Shown: positions 43,080 through 50,636 of the stretch, piece by piece
How positions within the stretch are numbered: position 1 is the first letter of the stretch
Layout: every line of letters starts with the position of its first letter
Source of the DNA: Pseudonocardia sp. MH-G8
Lineage (GTDB): Bacteria; Actinomycetota; Actinomycetes; Mycobacteriales; Pseudonocardiaceae
NCBI RefSeq assembly: GCF_002262885.1
Contig: NZ_NKYF01000024.1
Span: 62,001 to 126,000, forward strand
Direction: 5' to 3'
DNA length: 64,000 nt
Made by a program: the position numbers and the translations under genes
Notes under the pieces: model-generated
What the model was told of the DNA's origin: nothing
Seen by the model: only the letters and a program-made list of their open reading frames with translations
Databases searched by the model: none

Positions 43080-45331
43080 GGCTGCTCGGCTACGGCGACC
43101 GGCTGTCGGTGCCCGCGGGCGGGCGCATCGAGTTCAAGGTCAGCTGCGAGCTGCCGGAGTTCAGGCCGACGCTTCAGCGGCTGCGCCGCGGCGGGTCGCC
43201 GGTGCACGAGTGCGACCTGCTGGAGGACGACGTGCTCGACGAGGAGGTCATCGCGAACCTCCCCGCGAGCGTGCCCGGCCGCGTCCAGGTTGCCCACGCC
43301 GGCTCCTACGTCGAGGCGGCGGTGCGCGAGGACGTCACCGTGCACGGCGCCGGGCTGGCGGCGTGGATCTTCCCGACCCTCCTGGACGGCGAGCACACCG
43401 TCCTCGCGCTGACAGCATCCGATGGCAGCGCCGGGTACCGACTGGCCGTCACGCCCGACGGCGTGGTGCTCCGCAACGCGACCGGGACGGAGCTGGCCCG
43501 CCTCGACACGGCGCCGGTGGAGCGCCAATGGAGCTTCCTGGCAGCGACCCTCTCCCCCACGGGCGAGGCCCGGATGGAACTGCACCGCCCGGGCAGCCCC
43601 GCCCCGATGGTTCAGGAAAGCCACATTCATGAACCTGCAGGGCAGGAAAGTGGCTTTCCTGCCCTTCCGGAGGGGGGCGTGGCGGCCTGGGGTGGGGGCC
43701 TCATCCGGGTCGGGGCCGGGGGGCGTGGTGCGGCCAGCGGGTTCTTCAACGGGCGGATCGCCCGGCCCGTCGTCTCCGTCGCCGGGTGGTCGCCCGAAGC
43801 CGCCGCGCGGCTCGCCGCGGGCGCGGCCGCCGTCGACGTTCTCGGGGCCACCGGGGTGAGCGCGCTCGCGCTGGGTCGCGAGCCCGCCGCCACCACCGTC
43901 GCCGACGACGGGGCCGTGACGGCGGGCGGCACGATCGTCAACCGGCCGGCGAGCGCCGTGCCCGGCCCGTTCTGGCGCTGCACCGAGACCGACTTCCGGC
44001 GCGTCCCCGACGAGTACGACGCCCTGCACCTGCACGAGGACGACCTCGACGACGCCGGGTGGGAGACCGACGTCGTCCTCACGGTCCCGGCCGGTCTCCC
44101 GAGCGGGGCCTACGCGCTGAAGGTGACCGCGGGCGAGCACGTCGACCGCATCCCGTTCGTCGTCACCCCGCCCGCCGACGCCCGGCCGGCCCCGGTCCTG
44201 GTGGTCCTGCCGACCTGGACCTACCTGGCCTACGCGAACTGGCGCACCTACGCCGAGTTCGAGGAGGAGCGCGTCGGGCTCTACGGGGAGCGGCGCGGGG
44301 TCGACGCCCGCGACCGCTGGCTCGCGCGCCACCCCGAGCTCGGGAAGTCCCTCTACGACGTCCACACCGACGGCAGCGGCGTCATGTACTCCTCGCGGGC
44401 GCGGCCGATCGTCAACATCCGGCCCGACTACTACACCCCCACCACCCGCGGGCTGCGCCACTTCGCCCAGGACCTCTCGCTGCTGCATTGGCTCGACGAG
44501 CGCGGCGAGGACTACGCGGTGATCACCGACGACGAGATCGAGGACCGCGGCGCCGACGCGCTGTCCGGGCACCGCGTCGTGATCACCGGAAGCCACCCCG
44601 AGTACTCGTCGGCCCGGATGCTCGACGCGTACGGGTCCTTCACCGCCCACGGCGGCCGGCTCATGTACCTGGGCGGAAACGGCTTCTACCACGTCACCAA
44701 CCGCCACCCCGGGCCGTCGGGGGCGATCGAGATCCGCCGCGCGCGGGGCAGCACCACGGCGTGGGCGTCCGGAGCGGGCGAGGAGCACCTGTCCGGCACG
44801 GGCGAGCCCGGCGGGCTGTGGCGCTGGCGCGGCCGGGCCCCGCAGCGGGCGTTCGGGGTCGGGATGACCGCGCAGGGCTTCGACAAGGCGAGCGGCTACC
44901 GCCGGTCCGCGCAGAGCCGCGCGGTCGAGTGGGTCTTCGACGGCGTGGACGCCACGGTCGGTGAGGTCTTCGGCGACGAGGGCCCGGGCCTGGGCGGTGC
45001 GGCGGGCGACGAGATCGACCGCGCCGACGTCGCGCTGGGCACACCGGCCGACGCCGTCGTCCTCGCGACCTCGGTCGGGCACTCGTCGAGCATCGTGCTC
45101 GTCGCCGACGACCGGACGATCTCCTACAAGCCGCCGGTCGCGCCCGATCCGCGGGTGCGGGCCGACATCGTGGTCTTCGACCGGCCCGGCGGCGGTGCCG
45201 TCTTCGCGGTGGGCTCGATCGCCTGGTCCACGGCCATGACCCACAAGGCCGGCGACAACGATGTCTCCCGCATCACCGCCAACGTCCTCGACCGCTTCCG
45301 CGACCACCCCGGGCCGGTGGCGGGCGCATGA
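43076..45331 (+). CDS. N,N-dimethylformamidase large-subunit homologue 1
   Basis: Protein of 751 residues resembling the beta (large) subunit of N,N-dimethylformamidase, an amidase with an unusual mononuclear iron held by two Tyr and one Glu. Candidate ligands are Glu509 in GSHPEY, with Tyr in PTWTYLAYANW and RPDYYTPTT. The order is an N-terminal jelly-roll/laminin-G-like region (about 1-270), a linker and the catalytic domain (about 290-751), ending with AWSTAMTHKAGDNDVSRIT. No small alpha-subunit gene is nearby. A palindromic insertion adds about 18 residues at 180-197 compared with its paralogue. GTG 43076 and the 3' end overlap their neighbours (GTGA, ATGA). The substrate is probably a larger amide. 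Confidence 0.85.
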   Translation: MRLLGYGDRLSVPAGGRIEFKVSCELPEFRPTLQRLRRGGSPVHECDLLEDDVLDEEVIANLPASVPGRVQVAHAGSYVEAAVREDVTVHGAGLAAWIFPTLLDGEHTVLALTASDGSAGYRLAVTPDGVVLRNATGTELARLDTAPVERQWSFLAATLSPTGEARMELHRPGSPAPMVQESHIHEPAGQESGFPALPEGGVAAWGGGLIRVGAGGRGAASGFFNGRIARPVVSVAGWSPEAAARLAAGAAAVDVLGATGVSALALGREPAATTVADDGAVTAGGTIVNRPASAVPGPFWRCTETDFRRVPDEYDALHLHEDDLDDAGWETDVVLTVPAGLPSGAYALKVTAGEHVDRIPFVVTPPADARPAPVLVVLPTWTYLAYANWRTYAEFEEERVGLYGERRGVDARDRWLARHPELGKSLYDVHTDGSGVMYSSRARPIVNIRPDYYTPTTRGLRHFAQDLSLLHWLDERGEDYAVITDDEIEDRGADALSGHRVVITGSHPEYSSARMLDAYGSFTAHGGRLMYLGGNGFYHVTNRHPGPSGAIEIRRARGSTTAWASGAGEEHLSGTGEPGGLWRWRGRAPQRAFGVGMTAQGFDKASGYRRSAQSRAVEWVFDGVDATVGEVFGDEGPGLGGAAGDEIDRADVALGTPADAVVLATSVGHSSSIVLVADDRTISYKPPVAPDPRVRADIVVFDRPGGGAVFAVGSIAWSTAMTHKAGDNDVSRITANVLDRFRDHPGPVAGA
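43613..43664. repeat. Palindromic insertion within a coding region
   Basis: CAGGAAAGCCAC (43613-43624) pairs with GTGGCTTTCCTG (43650-43661), and GGGCAGGAAAG (43640-43650) pairs perfectly with CTTTCCTGCCC (43654-43664). The segment is in frame in the first dimethylformamidase-like gene, codons 180-197, and has no counterpart in the tandem paralogue. It is less GC-rich than its surroundings, as expected for a mobile palindromic element. Confidence 0.75.
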
Positions 45332-47502
45332 GGATCGTCGGATACGCCGACCGGCTCTCCGTCCGCGCGGGCGAGGAGATCGCGTTCTGCGTCAGCTCCG
45401 AGCACGACGCGTACGCGCCGGAGATCGTCCGGTTGCGCCGCGGCGGCTCGGAACGGCACGGGAGCCCACTCGTCGAGGAGCCGGTCGAAGCCGGGTTGCC
45501 CGCGACGCTGCCGGGTCGCGTCCAGAGCACCACCTCCGGCTCGTTCGTCGAGGCCACCCCCGGCGGCTCCCTCGACGAGCTGGGCCTCGCGATCTGGTTC
45601 CAGCCCACCCTGCCCGGCGACGGACCCCGGCCGCTGCTGGCCGTCGGGGACCTCGTGCTCGAGGTATCGGCGGCCGGGATCGGCCTGCGCCGGGGCCACA
45701 CCGTGCTGGCCACCCTCGCCGCCGCGCCCACCGAGCGACGCTGGGCGTTCGCGGCCGCGACGCTCGACGCCGCGGGCGAGGTGCGGCTGCACCTGCACCG
45801 GCCGGACCTGCCGGTCGCCACGGCGGCGTCCCGCGTGGAGCCGGCCCCGGCGGCCGGGGTGCTGCGGATCGGCTCGGACGGCACGGCCACCGGCAGCCTG
45901 GGGCGGACGTTCAACGGCAAGGTGGCGCGCCCGGTCGTCGCCGCGGCGGCGTGGCCGGAGGCGACGACGGCGGCGCTCGCGGCCGGCGCCGACCCGCTCG
46001 CCCTGCTGGTCCCCGCCACGACGAGCGCGCTCGACCTCGCCGCCGACCCCGGCGGCACCCGCGTGCCCGACCGCGGCGGGTTGACCAGCGGTGCGACGGT
46101 CCACCACCTGCCCACCCGCGGCGTGCCCGGCCCGTTCTGGGCCGGCGCGGAGACCGACTTCCGCCGCTCCCCCGCCGAGTTCGACGCGCTGCACCTGCAC
46201 GACGACGACCTCGCCGACGCCGGTTGGGCGCCGGACCTGCGCTGGACCGTCCCCACCGACCTGTCCAGCGGCGTCTACGCGCTGAAGACGAGCGCGGAGG
46301 GGGACGTGGACCGGATCCCGTTCGTGGTCACCCCGGCCCGCCACGACGCCCCCGTCCTCGTCGTGCTGCCCACCTGGACCTACCTCGCCTACGCCAACTG
46401 GCGCACCTACGCCGAGTACGAGGCCGAGCGGCTGATCATCTACGGGGAGGCGCGCGGGATCGACGAGCGCGACCGCTGGCTGGTCGCGCACCCCGAGCTC
46501 GGCCGCTCGCTCTACGACGTGCACACCGACGGCAGCGGGGTCTGCCACTCCAGCAGGTTGCGCCCGATCGTCAACCTGCGCCCCGACTACTTCACGCCCA
46601 CCACCCGCGGGTTCCGCCACTACGCGCAGGACCTGCTGCTGCTCGACTGGCTCGACGGGCGCGGCGAGCACTACGCCGTGGTCACCGACGACGAGGTCGA
46701 GCGCGAGGGCGCGGACCTGCTCTCCCGCTACGACGTGGTGCTCACCGGCAGCCACCCGGAGTACTGCTCGGCGGGCATGCTCGACGCCTACCTGGGCTAC
46801 ACGCACGCCGGCGGGCGGCTGATGTACCTGGGCGGCAACGGCTTCTACCAGGTGACGGCCCGCCATCCCGGGCACCCGGACGCGCTGGAGATCCGCCGCG
46901 GCCACGCGGGCGTGGCCACCTGGGTCTCCGACCCCGGCGAGGAGCACCTCGCGGCGACCGGTGAGCCCGGCGGGCTCTGGCGGATGCGTGGGCGCGCGCC
47001 GAACCTGCTGGCCGGCGTCGGGTTCACCGCGCAGGGTTTCGACTCCGGCTACGGGTACGCCCGCTCCGCGGCGAGCGCCGACCCGTCGGTCTCCTGGGTG
47101 TTCGACGGCGTGAGCGCCCACGTCGGCGGGGTCTTCGGCACCGAGGGACCGGGCCTGGGTGGCGCGGCGGGCGACGAGCTGGACCGCGCCGACGTCACGC
47201 TCGGGACGCCGGCCGGCGCCGTCGTGCTGGCCTCGTCGGTCGGGCACTCGGAGAAGATCGCGCTGGTGCCCGAGGAGGCCGACCACGGCTACGCCGCTGC
47301 GCCGCCCGGCATCCACCCGAAGGTCCGCGCCGACGTCGTCCTGCTCGGGCGGCCGGGCGGCGGCGCCGTCTTCTCCGTCGGCTCGATCGCCTGGTCGACC
47401 GCGATGACACACGAGAACGGCGACAACGACGTCTCCCGCATCACCGCCAACGTCCTCGACCGGTTCCGGGACGAGCCCGGCCCGGTTCTCGGCGAGCAGT
47501 AA
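45328..47502 (+). CDS. N,N-dimethylformamidase large-subunit homologue 2
   Basis: Tandem paralogue (724 residues) of the preceding gene, sharing PTWTYLAYANWRTYAE, HTDGSGV, GSHPEY (Glu478), GGRLMYLGGNGFY and the C-terminal AWSTAMTHENGDNDVSRIT. The likely iron ligands are therefore conserved in both copies. The N-terminal domain is more diverged. ATG 45328 overlaps the first copy's stop, and a split transketolase starts 10 bp after its stop. The two may form a heteromer or cover two amide substrates. Confidence 0.85.
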   Translation: MRIVGYADRLSVRAGEEIAFCVSSEHDAYAPEIVRLRRGGSERHGSPLVEEPVEAGLPATLPGRVQSTTSGSFVEATPGGSLDELGLAIWFQPTLPGDGPRPLLAVGDLVLEVSAAGIGLRRGHTVLATLAAAPTERRWAFAAATLDAAGEVRLHLHRPDLPVATAASRVEPAPAAGVLRIGSDGTATGSLGRTFNGKVARPVVAAAAWPEATTAALAAGADPLALLVPATTSALDLAADPGGTRVPDRGGLTSGATVHHLPTRGVPGPFWAGAETDFRRSPAEFDALHLHDDDLADAGWAPDLRWTVPTDLSSGVYALKTSAEGDVDRIPFVVTPARHDAPVLVVLPTWTYLAYANWRTYAEYEAERLIIYGEARGIDERDRWLVAHPELGRSLYDVHTDGSGVCHSSRLRPIVNLRPDYFTPTTRGFRHYAQDLLLLDWLDGRGEHYAVVTDDEVEREGADLLSRYDVVLTGSHPEYCSAGMLDAYLGYTHAGGRLMYLGGNGFYQVTARHPGHPDALEIRRGHAGVATWVSDPGEEHLAATGEPGGLWRMRGRAPNLLAGVGFTAQGFDSGYGYARSAASADPSVSWVFDGVSAHVGGVFGTEGPGLGGAAGDELDRADVTLGTPAGAVVLASSVGHSEKIALVPEEADHGYAAAPPGIHPKVRADVVLLGRPGGGAVFSVGSIAWSTAMTHENGDNDVSRITANVLDRFRDEPGPVLGEQ

Positions 47503-47512
47503 AGGAGCAGGA

Positions 47513-48352
47513 GTGCCCGTCACCAGTACCGACAAGGTCGCCTACCTCGCTGACCGGGCGAAGTTCGTGCGCACCGAGACCGTCCGGCTCACCCGGATCG
47601 CGGGAGCGGGCCACTACAGCGCCGTGTTCTCCTGCGCGGAGCTGTTCGCCGTCCTCTACTACGCGCAGCTGCGCCTCGACCCGACCCGCCCGGACTGGCC
47701 CGACCGCGACCGGTTCGTGCTGAGCAAGGGGCACGCGGCGATCGGGCTCTACCCGGTGCTCGCCGACCTCGGCTTCTTCGAGCCGTTCGAGCTCGACACC
47801 TACACCCGGCTGGGCAGCCCGTTCGGCGACCACCCGGACATGCGCGGCATCCCCGGCGTCGACTTCTCCTCCGGCTCGCTCGGGCACGGCCTGTCGATCG
47901 CGGCGGGCATGGCGCTGGCCGGGCGGATGTCGGGCTCCGACCACCGCACGTACTGCATGCTCGGCGACGGGGAGCTCGCCGAGGGCCAGATCTGGGAGGC
48001 CGCGATGTCGGCCGGGCACTTCCGGCTCGGCAACCTCGTCGCGATCGTGGACGCCAACCAGCTCGGCATCGACGGCTTCGTCCGCGACGTCATGGCCGCC
48101 GAACCCATCGACCGGCGCTTCGCCGCGTTCGGCTGGCAGACCCACCGCGTCGACGGTCACGACATCCCCGCGCTGCTGGAGCTGTTCGCGGGCCTGCCGG
48201 CCGCCGCGGACGGTCCTCCGCAGCTCGTGGTCGCGGACACGGTGAAGGGCAAGGGGGTGGCGCGCATGGAGCTGTCGCCCGACTGGCACGTCGGCAACCT
48301 CGCCGGCTCCGACTACGACGACGTGCTGGCCGAGCTGGAGGGACGGGCATGA
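47513..48352 (+). CDS. Transketolase, N-terminal subunit
   Basis: Thiamin-diphosphate-binding half of a two-gene transketolase, 279 residues. The TPP/Mg motif GDGELAEGQIWEAAMSA plus VDANQ is intact, and RFVLSKGHAAIGLYPVLA and SLGHGLSIAAGMAL carry the catalytic histidines. GTG 47513 has AAAGGAG five bases upstream. The stop overlaps the ATG of the C-terminal subunit. Split transketolases occur in dedicated catabolic or biosynthetic routes, for example apulose-4-phosphate cleavage, rather than the pentose-phosphate pathway. Confidence 0.92.
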   Translation: MPVTSTDKVAYLADRAKFVRTETVRLTRIAGAGHYSAVFSCAELFAVLYYAQLRLDPTRPDWPDRDRFVLSKGHAAIGLYPVLADLGFFEPFELDTYTRLGSPFGDHPDMRGIPGVDFSSGSLGHGLSIAAGMALAGRMSGSDHRTYCMLGDGELAEGQIWEAAMSAGHFRLGNLVAIVDANQLGIDGFVRDVMAAEPIDRRFAAFGWQTHRVDGHDIPALLELFAGLPAAADGPPQLVVADTVKGKGVARMELSPDWHVGNLAGSDYDDVLAELEGRA

Positions 48353-49383
48353 GCACCCAGGACCAGTCCGAGCTGTTCAACGGCACCGCGAACGTCGGGT
48401 TGAAGGACGCCCGCTCGGTCGACGGCACCGACACGCGCGCGATCCCCGCGTTCGTCTTCGGCGAGGAGCTCGCCCACCTCGCCGACCACGACCCGCGCAT
48501 CGTCGTGCTCACCGCCGACCTGGCCCGCTCCAACCGGGCCACCGACTTCGCGGACCGGCACCCGGACCGGTTCGTCAACGTCGGGATCGCCGAGAAGAAC
48601 ATGGTCACGATGGCCGCCGGCATGGCGGCCTCGGGCTACGTCCCGTTCGCGGCCACGTTCGGCGCGTTCGCGGCGCTGCTGTGCGCCGAGCAGATCCGCA
48701 CCGACTGCGCCTACCCGGGGATGCCGGTGCGGGTCGTCGGCCACCACTCCGGCATGTCCATGGGCTTCTACGGCACGAGCCACCACAGCCTCGAGGACCT
48801 CGGGATGATGCGCTGCATCGCCGACCTCACCGTCGTCTGCGCCACCGACGCCAACCACCTTCGCGCGCTGCTGCGCCTGTCGCTCGACCACCCCGGCGCG
48901 ATGTACATCCGGCTCGGCCGCGGCCGCGACCCGCAGGTCTACGACGTGGTGCCGGACCTGGCGATCGGGCGCGCCGAGACCGTCCGCGACGGCACCGACC
49001 TGACGATCATCGCCACCGGCTCCGAGGTGCACCCCGCGCTGCAGGCCGCCGACGAGCTCGCCGGCGCGGGCGTCTCCACCCGGGTCGTCGACATGTTCAC
49101 GATCGCCCCGCTGGACCGCGACGCCGTGCTCGACGCCGCTCGCGCCACCGGCGCCGTCCTCACCGTCGAGGAGGGCAACGTGACCGGCGGTCTGGGCTCC
49201 GCCGTCGCCGAGTGCCTGTTCGAGGCGGGCGCCCGGGTCCCGTTCCGCCGCCACGGCGTGCCCGACGAGCACGTGCCCGTCGGCCCGCCCGCCGGCCTCT
49301 ACGCCCACTACCGCCTCGACGGCCCCGGCATCGCCGCCGTCGCCCGCGAGCTGCTCGACTCCGGCAAGGAAACCCAGAGATGA
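48349..49383 (+). CDS. Transketolase, C-terminal subunit
   Basis: Pyrimidine-binding and C-terminal domains of the split transketolase, 344 residues. The catalytic Glu is in VNVGIAEKNMV; FAATFGAFA, HHSGMSMGFYGTSHHSLED and RLGRGRDP follow. ATG 48349 overlaps the N-subunit stop, and the stop overlaps the aminotransferase ATG. The first 30 residues form an extra leader relative to other subunits. Together with the preceding gene it forms one enzyme that transfers or accepts a two-carbon unit. Confidence 0.92.
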   Translation: MSTQDQSELFNGTANVGLKDARSVDGTDTRAIPAFVFGEELAHLADHDPRIVVLTADLARSNRATDFADRHPDRFVNVGIAEKNMVTMAAGMAASGYVPFAATFGAFAALLCAEQIRTDCAYPGMPVRVVGHHSGMSMGFYGTSHHSLEDLGMMRCIADLTVVCATDANHLRALLRLSLDHPGAMYIRLGRGRDPQVYDVVPDLAIGRAETVRDGTDLTIIATGSEVHPALQAADELAGAGVSTRVVDMFTIAPLDRDAVLDAARATGAVLTVEEGNVTGGLGSAVAECLFEAGARVPFRRHGVPDEHVPVGPPAGLYAHYRLDGPGIAAVARELLDSGKETQR

Positions 49384-50612
49384 CCACCGCACCGACCGTC
49401 CTCGGCGAGCGCGAGCTCGCGCTGCGCGACCGCGCCCGCCAGGTGATCCCCGGCGGGATGTACGGCCACATGTCCGTGCAGGCGTTCAGCGCCGCGCACC
49501 CCCAGTTCATGGCCTCCGGCGACGGCTGCCGCGTCACCGACACCGACGGGCGCACCTACCTCGACCTCATGTGCGGCTGGGGCCCGGTGGTCCTCGGGCA
49601 CCGCCACCCCGGCGTCACCGCCGCCGTGCTCGACCAGCTCGATCGCGGCGACTGCCTCGACGGCACCAGCCCCGTGGCCGTCGAGTTCGCCGAGCTGCTG
49701 GTGGACACGATCCCGTCCGCGGACTGGGCGATGTTCTGCAAGAACGGCTCCGACGCCACCACCACGTGTGTCACGATCGCGCGCGCCGCCACCGGGAAGC
49801 GGAAGCTGCTGGTGGCCCACGGCGCCTACCACGGCGCGGTGCCGTGGTGCTCGCTGCGCGGCTCCGGGGTGACCGCCGAGGACCAGGCGCACCTCGTGCA
49901 CTACGAGTACAACGACCTCGCCTCGGCCGAAGCCGCCGCGGCCGAGGCGGGCGACGACCTCGCCGCCATCGTCGTCTGCCCCATGCGCCACGACATCAAG
50001 CGCGAGCAGGAGCTCGTGGACCCCGCCTTCGCGCGCGGCCTGCGCGCCCTGGCCGACCGCACCGGCGCCGTGCTGATCCTCGACGACGTCCGCTGCGGCT
50101 TCCGGCTCGACCTCGGCGGCAGCTGGGAGCCCCTCGGCGTCCGGCCGGACCTCTCGGCCTGGTCGAAGGCGATCGCCAACGGGCAGGCGCTGGGCGCGGT
50201 CACCGGTGTGGAGGCGCTGCGCGACGCGGTCGGAAAGATCTACGTGACCGGGTCGTTCTGGACGGCGGCGGTGCCGCTCGCCGCCGGGCTCGCGACCCTC
50301 ACCGAGCTGCGCAAGGGCGTGGCGCTGCCGGACATGGCCCGCACCGGTACCCGGCTGCGCGAGGGGCTCGCCGCACAGGCCGCCGCGCACGGGGTCGAGA
50401 TCAGCCAGACCGGACCGGTGCAGATGCCGATGCTCTCGTTCGCGGGCGACGAGGGCTTCCGGCTGGCCACCGCGTTCGCCGAGGCCGCGGTGCAGCGCGG
50501 GGTGTACCTGCACCCGTGGCACAACTGGTTCCTCTCGGCCGCCCACACCGACGAGGACATCGACGAGATCCTGACGCGCACGGACGACGCCTTCACCGCG
50601 GTCCGCCTCTGA
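49380..50612 (+). CDS. Class III aminotransferase (glutamate-1-semialdehyde-aminomutase-like)
   Basis: PLP enzyme of 410 residues: GGMYGHMS near residue 24, MCGWGPVVLGHRHP, KNGSDATTTC, LDDVRCGFR and Schiff-base Lys263 in WSKAIANGQ. It resembles glutamate-1-semialdehyde aminomutase-like aminotransferases that act on amino-sugar or beta-amino acids. ATG 49380 overlaps the transketolase stop; this is the last gene of the operon. It may convert the amine released by the amidase homologues into an aldehyde, or the reverse. Confidence 0.9.
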   Translation: MTTAPTVLGERELALRDRARQVIPGGMYGHMSVQAFSAAHPQFMASGDGCRVTDTDGRTYLDLMCGWGPVVLGHRHPGVTAAVLDQLDRGDCLDGTSPVAVEFAELLVDTIPSADWAMFCKNGSDATTTCVTIARAATGKRKLLVAHGAYHGAVPWCSLRGSGVTAEDQAHLVHYEYNDLASAEAAAAEAGDDLAAIVVCPMRHDIKREQELVDPAFARGLRALADRTGAVLILDDVRCGFRLDLGGSWEPLGVRPDLSAWSKAIANGQALGAVTGVEALRDAVGKIYVTGSFWTAAVPLAAGLATLTELRKGVALPDMARTGTRLREGLAAQAAAHGVEISQTGPVQMPMLSFAGDEGFRLATAFAEAAVQRGVYLHPWHNWFLSAAHTDEDIDEILTRTDDAFTAVRL

Positions 50613-50636
50613 CGCGACTCCGGGCGAGATCCCGCC

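Noticed and set aside
47513..49383. Frameshifted single transketolase gene
   Set aside because: The two halves have their own starts and a 4-bp stop-start overlap and match the normal two-subunit form.
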